Source: Myxococcales bacterium (GTDB lineage Bacteria; Myxococcota_A; UBA9160; JALSIO01). Taken from it: DNA of 19,591 bases. The notes under the pieces are model-generated. The model had not been told where the DNA came from. It ran no database searches and saw only the letters and a list, made by a program, of their open reading frames with translations. Of this stretch, positions 8,187 through 16,010 are shown piece after piece. Within the stretch, counting starts at the first letter, position 1; every line of letters begins with the position of its first letter. A program made the translations under genes and the position numbers. The stretch is taken from NCBI GenBank assembly GCA_026989995.1, contig JALSIO010000371.1, positions 1 through 19,591 of the forward strand. Direction: 5' to 3'.

Positions 8187-11027
8187 CAGCGGTGGCACCG
8201 CGCGCGGCTCCTCCATGATGCCACCCGCGGCCAGTGCCAGCGGGTCGAAGGCATCCCGGCGACGTTCCAGCTCGCGCTCGATCTCCGCGACGGCCGCTGC
8301 CGGCGCCTCGCCGCGGGCCGCCACCTCCTCGATGCGTCGCGGCACCCGCGCAAGGATGGGCTGGAGGGGTCCCACCACACCCTCGAACAGCCGGATGCGC
8401 GCGCGCAGCGCCCGATAGACGTCCGCCTCCACCGTCCCCGCGAGGTGGAGGTTCACGACCACGATCGTCTCGTGCCGCTGCCCGATCCGGTCGATGCGGC
8501 CGATGCGCTGCTCGACCCGCATCGGGTTCCACGGCATGTCCCAGTTCACGAGCCCACCCGCGAACTGCAGATTGAGGCCCTCGGCGGCGGCATCCGTGCA
8601 CACCAGCACATCGGCCTCCCCCTGCACGAGCCGCCGCTTCACCTCGTCCCGGGAGCACGCGCGCCAGCTCCCGGCCTCGCGCACCTCGCCGCCGCGACCG
8701 GACCAGCAGACCACCCGATAGTCGGTACGCCGTTCGAGCAACGTGCGAAGGCCGTCCATGGTGTCCGTGTACTGGGTGAATACCAGCACGGGCAGCCTGC
8801 CTTCGCGCGCGAGCCGGTCCAGCACCGAAAGCAGGTGCTCGGCCTTGGACTCCGTGCCCACCCGCGCACAGAGGGCGAGCAGCTGTTCGATGGCGCTCCG
8901 CTCCAGCCCGTCACCGATCTCCTCGGGGTCCACCTCGCGGCCGAGGTCCTCCTCGAGCAGCTCCGCCTCTTCCCCGGCAATGCGCGCGAGCCCGTCCTCC
9001 AACGTGCATTGGAGTGCCCGCACGCTGCTCGCGAGCCGACGGCGGTAGATGGTCATGACGAAGCCGACGGCGTTGCGGCGCTCCGGCGTGGCGGCCCGCC
9101 ACGCGTTGGCCACGTATTCTTCCACCGCCTCGTACAGCTCCCGCTCCTCGGGGCGCATGGCGACCCATTCGTCGCGCACCACCCGCTCCGGCACCGTCTC
9201 GCGCAGTCGGCCCTCGCGCCGGTAGCGCCGCAGCAGCTCGCGGGTGTTGCGACCGATCCGTCGCGCCACCGGCGAGTTCGCCGCCATCACCAGCACGGCC
9301 GCCCGGCGGGCATCCCCCACGAGACGCCGACGGGGCGTCCTCGCCGGATCCCGCAGGGCGGTGAGCAGATGGCGGCGCTGCAGCTGCGAGACCCGGAGCT
9401 CCCGCGCCTCGATCACTCGCTCCACCAGCTCCTGCGCGGCCGGCCCGTCCCACGCCTCCACCGCCCGGAACAGCTCCGCCATGAACTCCATGGCTTCGGC
9501 GTCCATCGTCTCGGGACGGGCCACGTATTCGAAGAAACGCAGGAAGTTCTGCGCCGACCATTCCGGCGGCAATCCCAGCAGATCGAGCAGGTCCCACACC
9601 TCGACGGGGTGCAGCTGCATCGGTGTGGCGGTGAGCAGCACCAGACCCGCGGTCTTCTTGCGCAGCGCCCGCAGCAGCGACAGCAGTCGGTTCGGCTCGT
9701 TCCGATCCGGATCGGCGCCCCGGCGGCGGGCATGGTGTGCCTCGTCGACGACGACGAGGTCCCAGGGCTCGGCCCGTTCGATCAGCTCGCGCGCCCGTTC
9801 GCGCCGCCGGATCAACTGCGCGGAGACGAGTACGAAGGGTTCGCGGTGCCAGGCATCGGGCGCCACGTCCCGGACGCGCTCCTCCGGTCGAAGGCCCGGT
9901 GCATCGGGCCAGACGAGCCGGCGTCCGTCGTAGATCGGCCACAAGAGGTTGAACTTCTCGCGCAACTCCACCTGCCACTGCCGCAGCACCGCCGCCGGGG
10001 CGATCACCAGCATCCGCTTCGCCCGGCCCGACAGCCACGCCTGCCGCAGCAGCAGCCCGGCCTGCACCGTCTTGCCGAGGCCCACCTCGTCGGCGATCAG
10101 CCGCCGCGGCGGCCACCTGCGCCACATGTGCAGGAAGGCGTGGGCCTGGTGTGGCCACGCCCGCACCGCCGAGGTCGCCTCACCGACCCACTCCCCGCCC
10201 GGAAGATGCGGCGCGTGGGCGATGTAGGCCCACACCTTCGCGCGCGTCTCGTCGTGGACGTACGGGGCGGCGCGCTCCTCGCAGCCCGACGCCGGCACCG
10301 TCACCTCCTCCGCCTCCCGCAGGCGGCGGGGCGGGCGGCCGTCCTCCGGCAGGAAGCGCAGCAGGTCGCGCCGCACCGCCTCGGGGACGTCCACCACCAG
10401 CGCCCGCGCGTGACGGTTCTCCCAGAGTTGTTCGAAGTCGCGTTCGACCTCTTCGAGGTGGTCGCGTTCCTCCCACGAGGTGAAGACGTGGAAGGACTCG
10501 AAGTTGGACAGCCAGCCCTCGCGCGTCTCGTTGATGGACCCGACGAAGGCGATTCGATCACCCGTCCGGTCCTCGAAGACGCCCGACTTCTGGTGGAAGA
10601 TCCCCGCGTCCGCCACCGGACGCCGACGCCCGTCGCAGGGCACCGCGATCCGCACGTCGAGGAACCCCTCCGCCACCATCCACGCCAGCAGCTCGAGCGC
10701 GTCGGCCTCCTCCGGACGCCCGGCCAGCAGCGGGTTGCGCCCGAGATAACGGCCGACGGTGGCGCGCAGGTCCTCGCCCTGGAGGATCGCCCGCACCTCC
10801 TCCTCGCCGAGGGTGCAACCCACCAGAAGCCGCATGCGTCCCCGGTGGCGGACGAGGTGCTCGAGGCCGCGGGCCGCCACCGTGAGTGCGGGTGCCGTGA
10901 AATAGCCGGTGGTGCGGTCGTAGCGCACGGCGCAGGAGAGGGCGGGGATCCAGAAGGCCCGCACCAGTTCCGAACCGCTGCCGCTGTAGCGCGGCTTCCA
11001 CGTGCGATCGCGCAGCAGCCCACTCAT
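7920..11027 (-). CDS. PLD-nuclease / SNF2-type helicase fusion, anti-phage associated
   Basis: This 1035-residue protein joins a phospholipase-D-type nuclease domain to a superfamily 2 SNF2 helicase. The PLD part (about 20-210) has H145-x-K147-x5-D153 and FVGSINET (161-168), the half-HKD signature. The helicase has Walker A DEVGLGKT (313-320), DEAH (428-431), motif III-like TATPMQ, CTDAAAEGLNLQ and QRIGRIDRIGQ (840-850). Related proteins occur in DISARM-like and DUF499/DUF1156 systems, where a translocase-nuclease presumably acts on invading DNA; the exact mechanism here is inferred. I chose ATG 11027 because GAGGGG sits just upstream and the methyltransferase stop is 7 nt before it; the 38 upstream residues in frame are Arg-rich junk. 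It is the last gene of the operon. Confidence 0.88.
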   Translation of the reverse strand: MSGLLRDRTWKPRYSGSGSELVRAFWIPALSCAVRYDRTTGYFTAPALTVAARGLEHLVRHRGRMRLLVGCTLGEEEVRAILQGEDLRATVGRYLGRNPLLAGRPEEADALELLAWMVAEGFLDVRIAVPCDGRRRPVADAGIFHQKSGVFEDRTGDRIAFVGSINETREGWLSNFESFHVFTSWEERDHLEEVERDFEQLWENRHARALVVDVPEAVRRDLLRFLPEDGRPPRRLREAEEVTVPASGCEERAAPYVHDETRAKVWAYIAHAPHLPGGEWVGEATSAVRAWPHQAHAFLHMWRRWPPRRLIADEVGLGKTVQAGLLLRQAWLSGRAKRMLVIAPAAVLRQWQVELREKFNLLWPIYDGRRLVWPDAPGLRPEERVRDVAPDAWHREPFVLVSAQLIRRRERARELIERAEPWDLVVVDEAHHARRRGADPDRNEPNRLLSLLRALRKKTAGLVLLTATPMQLHPVEVWDLLDLLGLPPEWSAQNFLRFFEYVARPETMDAEAMEFMAELFRAVEAWDGPAAQELVERVIEARELRVSQLQRRHLLTALRDPARTPRRRLVGDARRAAVLVMAANSPVARRIGRNTRELLRRYRREGRLRETVPERVVRDEWVAMRPEERELYEAVEEYVANAWRAATPERRNAVGFVMTIYRRRLASSVRALQCTLEDGLARIAGEEAELLEEDLGREVDPEEIGDGLERSAIEQLLALCARVGTESKAEHLLSVLDRLAREGRLPVLVFTQYTDTMDGLRTLLERRTDYRVVCWSGRGGEVREAGSWRACSRDEVKRRLVQGEADVLVCTDAAAEGLNLQFAGGLVNWDMPWNPMRVEQRIGRIDRIGQRHETIVVVNLHLAGTVEADVYRALRARIRLFEGVVGPLQPILARVPRRIEEVAARGEAPAAAVAEIERELERRRDAFDPLALAAGGIMEEPRAVPPLSLDDLACLLNRPDLLPDGVEVARIHESDVLWRDPDHPEGVRVTANARFFELHAGSCELFSPGSPLFPRPPVDVAPPDRVDFRRLLAGQ

Positions 11028-11034
11028 CCGCCCC

Positions 11035-13890
11035 TCACGCCACCTCCTCGCGGAAGAGCGCGAGCTGCTGCGGCTCGGGCACCTTCTCGGCCAGCACCGC
11101 CCGCCGCAGCTTTTCGAGCGCCTCGAAGTCGCTCGCCGCACCCTCCGTCCCCTTTACGGGATCGATGCCGCTGAAGGCGCGGGAAGGCGGTAGCACCTCG
11201 AGCAGCGCCTGCAGCGTGGCGAGGAAGCCCGGCTCCTCCAGCACGCCGGCCTCCTCCAGGCGCGCCCGCGCCATCTCCACCGAGCCGGTCCGCACCAGGT
11301 ACGCCGCCCGGTGGACCGTGTCGAGCCAGCTCCGGCCGCCGTCGATCGGGCCCACCGCATGCGCACGCTGCCGCACCTCGCTGTCCCACAGCACCACCCG
11401 GTCCTGCTTCTTCTCGGCGACGCGACCGATCACCTCGCCGTCGAGATCGACGCCGACCACACGGGCGAGCTGCAGCGCTTCGTCGTAGGGAAAGCGCGGC
11501 GCACCGAAGACGTCCCAGGCGAGCACGAACCACTCGGTGAGCGGATCGAGGTTCTGCCGCCGTTCCGCCCCCAGGAGCTGGCGCATGCGCCACTCCTTCA
11601 CCTCCGATCGTGCCGCCTCCAGCACGTCCTCCGGTGTCACGGTGAACGGGTCCTCGGGCGCGACGGCCACCTCGCGCTGCCGGCGCCGCGGCTGGGATCG
11701 CGGCGGTCGCGGCTGCCCCCGTGCCACCGGCCAGTGGCGCGTGAACACCTCGAGCGCCGGGCCGAAGGCGGCGAGGTACAGGTCCACCCCACGGATGCCG
11801 GCCTCGCGGAACTCCTCGATCCGCCGGCGCACCGCGGCCCGGACCCGCGGCTCCAGATCCTCCCACCATACGGTCTCGCCGGTGCCGGCCGCTACCCGCG
11901 GGCGGCAGACGAGGAAGATGGTGGAGTTCGCCGCCGCCTTCTCGCGGATGTGGAGCGAGCCTTCGGCCTCGGTATTGACCGGCCAGCTCGCCGTCACCGC
12001 GAAGCCCGCCTCCATGAGCCCACCGACGAGGGCATCCCAGGCGCCGGTCGATTTGTGGGTGAACATCAGCACCATGAGGCCATCGGGCTTCAACACCCGG
12101 CGGCATTCGGCGAACACCCGCGCCATGCGCTCGCGATAGTCGTGGTACGCCTTCTCCTTGGCGCCCCGCTCGTCACGGAAGCGCGCCGGGTTGGCGACCG
12201 CCTCGTTCTCCTTGTCGGTCAGTCGGGTGACGAAGAGTTCGGGAAAGACGAGCCCGGCCGTGCGCTTGAGCCAGACGTAGAAGAAGTCCGACAGCTCAGC
12301 GTACATGACGTTGTCGTAATAGGGCGGGTCGACGACCACGAGATCGACCGCCCCGTCCTCGAGGTGGTCGAGGGCGTCGGCCGACTTGCAGGTGACCTTG
12401 ATCGGCGGCGGCCGGTAGTCCTGCGCGTGGAGGTCGCCCTGCGGGCCGTCGCCGGGCCGGACCAGCTCGACCAGTTCCTTCAGCGCCTTGGCTGTCTGCC
12501 CGATGGCCCAGTCGTAGCCGAGACCGACGATCAACGGCGCCATTTCGGCGTAGGACCATTTGAATGAAAAGTCATGACGATCAAACGTGTGTGCCATCCT
12601 GAGTTTGGTCAGCTCCCAAGTACACATGCGAGAATTCCAGTCTGCCAGTCGATCAATCGCAATGCCCAAATACCCGAACGCCGCCCTGGTGACCTCCGGA
12701 AGATCGCCCCCGTGGCGGGTGCGCTCCTCCTCGAGGAGTTCGCGGAAGATCTCGACGCTCGTACCATGTCCGTAAAGCTGCCGCGGGGAGAAGAAGTCGC
12801 GCCAACGTCGCATTCCCCATCGCCGCGGGTCGTATTTGGGATGTGCGCTTTCGATCTCTTCGATAGGAATGATGTCCAGAGCTTCCCATTCAAGAAGCTT
12901 TTCTTCGAGCGCTCGTTCCACCCTGCGGATCGCCTCCTCGTCTTCCGGCCGCGGGGCACGGTAGCCGCGCTGCCAGGTCTCGCGCAGCCGACCATTCTTC
13001 GTCCTTCGCACGACCCGCTGCTTGTAGACGACGGCGAACAGCCGATCGCCCATATTGCCGGCCTGGGCCTGGCGCCTGATCTCATCGCCCGGGATCACCC
13101 GGCCGCAGTCGGGGTAGGGGCACTGCGCATCGCCCCGCCGGACCGTGCCCTCGGACTGCTCTCTCGCCGACTGCACGATCTCGAAGCGACAGACGCGGCC
13201 CGGGCTGCCGGGGCCATCGCCGGTCTCGGGCAGCAGCCGCACGCCGGTACCGTCCGGCGCGAGGCGCCAGTTGGGCGCAAGCGGCACCTCGCCGTCGCAG
13301 TAGGGGCAGGTGATGGTCCGGGCCCAGAGATAGCCGAGGACCACGACACCGGACGGTTCTTGCGCAAATACGCCCTCGTAACAGGGGAGAGCCTGCTCCA
13401 CGAACCGCTTGGCGAGCCGGTCGAACTCTCGGAGCAGCTCCGTTCCAAACTTCGCTGGCCACTCGACGGTAGCTCGCAGAACGAGCGCCGCGACCGGATT
13501 GAGATCGTTGGCCAGCGTCGCCAGACCGAGCCGCACTACCTCGATCGGAATACTGCCACCGCCAGCCATGGGGTCGAGTACGATCGGGTCTGCAAGCCCG
13601 AGTCTCGCGCGCTGGGCCTCGAACCAGTGGCGTTCCAGTGCGGTCGGGTTGTGTTTGAACGCCCGCTGGTAGCCATACGGATCCTGCCCGAGATTCTCGC
13701 CTGTCCGCTTGGCTCTGTCGATAGCAGCACGCGTGCCCACCGGATCGCCGTGGATGCCGAGGATGTGGAGGAACCGGTCCCGATCCGCGTCCGCCGGCAG
13801 CAGGGCGCCGAGGATCGCCGCCCGACATGCCACCAGCGGCCGCCGCGCCCACCAGACGTGCAGGTAATAGGTGGGCGGCAAGGCCGTCAT
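11035..13890 (-). CDS. DUF1156 DNA adenine/cytosine-N4 type methyltransferase, anti-phage associated; N-terminus cut by in-frame TGA
   Basis: This gives a 951-residue protein if translation starts at ATG 13890. HVWWARRPLVACRAAILGAL (from residue 11) is the DUF1156 signature. Methyltransferase motifs are DPMAGGGSIP (106-115, SAM binding) and DPPYYDN (521-527, catalytic for amino-methylation of A or C). Cysteines C195, C198, C257 and C262 form a zinc-ribbon-like pair. In related systems this enzyme is thought to mark host DNA as self. ATG 13890 has no good ribosome site. The natural start appears to be ATG 13965, overlapping the upstream ATPase stop (ATGA) and preceded by GAGGGAGG, but codon 23 of that frame is TGA. 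The protein can therefore only come from re-initiation, readthrough or a weak internal start. GC drops locally to about 48% over 12541-12660. Confidence 0.85.
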   Translation of the reverse strand: MTALPPTYYLHVWWARRPLVACRAAILGALLPADADRDRFLHILGIHGDPVGTRAAIDRAKRTGENLGQDPYGYQRAFKHNPTALERHWFEAQRARLGLADPIVLDPMAGGGSIPIEVVRLGLATLANDLNPVAALVLRATVEWPAKFGTELLREFDRLAKRFVEQALPCYEGVFAQEPSGVVVLGYLWARTITCPYCDGEVPLAPNWRLAPDGTGVRLLPETGDGPGSPGRVCRFEIVQSAREQSEGTVRRGDAQCPYPDCGRVIPGDEIRRQAQAGNMGDRLFAVVYKQRVVRRTKNGRLRETWQRGYRAPRPEDEEAIRRVERALEEKLLEWEALDIIPIEEIESAHPKYDPRRWGMRRWRDFFSPRQLYGHGTSVEIFRELLEEERTRHGGDLPEVTRAAFGYLGIAIDRLADWNSRMCTWELTKLRMAHTFDRHDFSFKWSYAEMAPLIVGLGYDWAIGQTAKALKELVELVRPGDGPQGDLHAQDYRPPPIKVTCKSADALDHLEDGAVDLVVVDPPYYDNVMYAELSDFFYVWLKRTAGLVFPELFVTRLTDKENEAVANPARFRDERGAKEKAYHDYRERMARVFAECRRVLKPDGLMVLMFTHKSTGAWDALVGGLMEAGFAVTASWPVNTEAEGSLHIREKAAANSTIFLVCRPRVAAGTGETVWWEDLEPRVRAAVRRRIEEFREAGIRGVDLYLAAFGPALEVFTRHWPVARGQPRPPRSQPRRRQREVAVAPEDPFTVTPEDVLEAARSEVKEWRMRQLLGAERRQNLDPLTEWFVLAWDVFGAPRFPYDEALQLARVVGVDLDGEVIGRVAEKKQDRVVLWDSEVRQRAHAVGPIDGGRSWLDTVHRAAYLVRTGSVEMARARLEEAGVLEEPGFLATLQALLEVLPPSRAFSGIDPVKGTEGAASDFEALEKLRRAVLAEKVPEPQQLALFREEVA

Positions 13891-13965
13891 GGAGCGTCAC
13901 TCGCGCACGCTCTCCTCCGACAGCTCCGCGATCGGCAGCCATTCCTCGATCAGCCGGCGGGTCAT
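13891..13965 (-). pseudogene. Stranded 5' end of the DUF1156 methyltransferase gene, ended by TGA at 13897-13899
   Basis: In the same frame as the methyltransferase, ATG 13965 begins 22 codons including RLIEEWLPIAELSEES, the expected N-terminal motif of this DUF1156 subgroup. Codon 23 is TGA, followed by CGC TCC ATG that leads into the main frame. The family pattern there is E-R-R-S-M, so TGA replaces what was probably CGA (Arg), a single transition. The ATGA overlap with the upstream gene and a strong SD support this as the original start. Confidence 0.75.
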
Positions 13966-15443
13966 GCGGCGCCTCCCTCATTGGCGAGGCGATAGGCAAG
14001 TTCGAACGCGCGGCCCTCGGCGATGTGCCGGCCGCCATCCTCGGTCGCGCTCAGATATCCCAGGGCGTAGGCGAGCAGAGCGGTGGGGACGAGCACCACC
14101 TTCCTGCCGGAACCCACTTCGACCCGACCGACGCGTGTGCGGGTGGTGGCGGCCAGACGGGTAGCGCGGTGCCGATCGGCGAATTCGGCGAGTGCCGCGA
14201 GTTCCTCGGGGTGTTCGGGAATGCGGTCGGTCCATTTGACCTCCAGTGCCCATCGCGGCCGCTGACTCGCCGGATCGAGCATCACCGCGTCCACTTCCCC
14301 ACCTTTCCAGCGAGCATAGTGGAGGTTTCGCCCGATCGAAAGATGGAGCCACTGGGCGAGAATGGCGCTCTCCACCACACAGCCGAAGGCGGGATCGTCC
14401 GGGGCGATCGGGGCGAACAGGGCCGCCCGCATCGAGGGATTGGCGAGGTGAACCTTGAAACCTCGCTCGCGCTGGAAACGCCGCGCGTTCTCGTCCACCC
14501 GGCGCAGCCGGTAGATCAGAAACGCCGCTTCCAGATATTCGAGGTAGCGCTTGATCGTCGGTTTCTTGATGTTCGCATTGCCGGCGAGCGCCTCGAGGCT
14601 GGCCTCCTCGCCGGTGTTGTAAGCCAGGACGTTGAACAGCTTGTTGAGCTCCGGAATGTCGGTGATGCCATAAAGCACCGGAAGGTCCCTGAGGAGAACC
14701 TTGTCGACTATGTCCCTTCCTACGAACTGCTCAAAGCGCTTTCTTACTTCACCAACAAATATGGCTTCAGGATACCCCCCATAGTTGAGATAGTCTACAA
14801 AAGCTTTATTTAACTCTTCAATGTTGTTGCAAAAGATACTGATGTCTGATGCGGATGAACGTTCTATCGTGACCAGATCTCGTCCTTCGAAGTCGAGAAA
14901 TTCGGCGAATGTCAGAGGCGGCAACAGGAAATCGGTGAATCGTCCCGCACCGCTCTCGGTGCTGGCACGTTTGAGGGCGGCACCGGCCGAGCCACTCACC
15001 ACGAAGCGGGTGCGGGGAAAACGGTCCACCAGGACCTTGAGATGCCGCTCCCAGTCCCGCAGGTACTGGATCTCGTCGAAAATGACGAGGCGTGAGGCGG
15101 ATGGATCGTGTGGATGCGCCTCGGCGAAGAGATCCAGGAGTTCCTCGAGGGACAGATCGGCATAGGTCGGCGTATCGATCGAGGCGAACAGGACCGCGGG
15201 GAATGCATGCTCGCGCATGCAGTCGCCCACGAATTGCAGAAGCAGAGTCGTTTTTCCCACCCGTCGTGCGCCGAGGAGCACCACCGCGCGATGCACTCCG
15301 CTTCGCACCAGCTCGGCGAAGCCCCGATAGAAGGCCCGCCGGGGCCAGGCAAAGGGTGGCGCCCCATGGTCCGGCTCGCGGCTCCACCACGGATTGTCGG
15401 CCCGCAGACGGGCGACAATGGCCTCGCGGTCGATGCGCAGCAT
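13962..15443 (-). CDS. AAA ATPase with DUF4143-type C-terminal domain
   Basis: This is a 493-residue P-loop ATPase. Walker A is GARRVGKTTL (58-67), Walker B LVIFDE (119-124), and FVVSGSAGAAL is a sensor-like segment, all typical of AAA_14/DUF4143 proteins. Near the C-terminus, GGEVDAVMLD and ALEVKWTDR give the D...E-x-K layout of a PD-(D/E)xK-like fold; nuclease activity is not established for the family. ATG 15443 has GAGG 6 nt upstream; a TTG at 15464 is in frame but weaker. The stop overlaps the methyltransferase ATG 13965 (ATGA), so they are coupled. A 115-bp promoter-bearing gap precedes it. It is not, to my knowledge, a standard member of DUF499/DUF1156 arrays. An abrupt ~41% GC patch (14701-14880, residues ~188-247) joins the ATPase to the C-terminal domain. 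Confidence 0.88.
   Translation of the reverse strand: MLRIDREAIVARLRADNPWWSREPDHGAPPFAWPRRAFYRGFAELVRSGVHRAVVLLGARRVGKTTLLLQFVGDCMREHAFPAVLFASIDTPTYADLSLEELLDLFAEAHPHDPSASRLVIFDEIQYLRDWERHLKVLVDRFPRTRFVVSGSAGAALKRASTESGAGRFTDFLLPPLTFAEFLDFEGRDLVTIERSSASDISIFCNNIEELNKAFVDYLNYGGYPEAIFVGEVRKRFEQFVGRDIVDKVLLRDLPVLYGITDIPELNKLFNVLAYNTGEEASLEALAGNANIKKPTIKRYLEYLEAAFLIYRLRRVDENARRFQRERGFKVHLANPSMRAALFAPIAPDDPAFGCVVESAILAQWLHLSIGRNLHYARWKGGEVDAVMLDPASQRPRWALEVKWTDRIPEHPEELAALAEFADRHRATRLAATTRTRVGRVEVGSGRKVVLVPTALLAYALGYLSATEDGGRHIAEGRAFELAYRLANEGGAA
13972..13979 (-). promoter_or_regulatory. Ribosome binding site deciding the original methyltransferase start
   Basis: On the minus strand GAGGGAGG ends 6 nt before ATG 13965. 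It is one of the strongest SD sequences in the window, and none of similar quality precedes ATG 13890. Confidence 0.7.
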
Positions 15444-15475
15444 CGGGGCCTCACGAATAAGCAAAGTCCACTTTC

Positions 15476-15504
15476 ACTAACTGAACCGCAGCCGCCGATG
15501 TCAA
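15476..15504 (-). promoter_or_regulatory. Possible internal promoter before the AAA/DUF4143 gene
   Basis: On the minus strand a perfect TTGACA lies at 15504-15499, with GTTAGT after 17 nt at 15481-15476 as a weak -10. It lies in the only sizeable gap in the operon, about 33 bp before ATG 15443. The gap is visibly less GC-rich than its surroundings. Confidence 0.4.
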
Positions 15505-15557
15505 GAGTCCCAACGCTTTCCCGGTGCCGTTTTGTAACACGGTACCGCTCGCCCACC

Positions 15558-16010
15558 TCACCGATCGGTCAGCAGCATGCGCAGGGCGGCGAGCACGCGG
15601 CGCGGACGTGGACGGTGGAGCACCATGCCGAGCCAGTAGGCGGCCTCCTCCGGCGTCATCGCCTCGATCCCCTCGGCGCAGGCCCGCATGTTCTCGCGCG
15701 AGCGCATGGGCGCGAGGGTGCGGAACAGCAGGCCGAGAGCGTTCGCTTCGTATTCGTCCAGCTCCACCGCGGCAGATCGGCCACGGGCGAGGGGGGCCAG
15801 CGCCCGGGCGCGTCCGCCGAGGCGGCGGCGGATGCGGTGTTCCACCAGGTCGAGATTGCGCCCGGCGAGGGTGCCGATGCGCAGCGGCCGGCCGCCGTTG
15901 GCGGGTAGGCGCCAGACCTCGAAGATGCTGCCGCCGCGCCCGTCGCGCCGGGCCCGCAGCTCGTGCCGCACCGGTGCGCGCCGGGCCTGCCGCCCCGCGC
16001 CCTCGCGCAT
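15558..16010 (-). CDS. Small DUF499-associated protein, DUF7680-like
   Basis: This 150-residue protein has a basic N-terminus and an acidic/helical second half ending in MTPEEAAYWLGMVLH followed by RPRPRRVLAALRMLLTDR. From memory, the M-s-x-E-E-A-x-Y-W motif followed by a short Arg-rich helix near the C-terminus marks the DUF7680 family, which tends to sit next to DUF499 ATPases. I cannot confirm this by search. ATG 16010 shares its A with the DUF499 stop codon (TGATG), so translation is coupled and the two proteins probably work together. A GTG at 16013 is an alternative start adding one residue. No catalytic motif is visible, so it may be a structural or adaptor subunit. Confidence 0.72.
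   Translation of the reverse strand: MREGAGRQARRAPVRHELRARRDGRGGSIFEVWRLPANGGRPLRIGTLAGRNLDLVEHRIRRRLGGRARALAPLARGRSAAVELDEYEANALGLLFRTLAPMRSRENMRACAEGIEAMTPEEAAYWLGMVLHRPRPRRVLAALRMLLTDR

Noticed and set aside
8445..11174. A 909-codon plus-strand open frame
   Set aside because: It is the antisense shadow of the PLD-SNF2 helicase, whose motifs are unambiguous on the minus strand.
13897..13899. Selenocysteine insertion at the methyltransferase TGA
   Set aside because: The family residue there appears to be Arg, not Cys or Sec, and I see no clear SECIS-like hairpin just after the codon.
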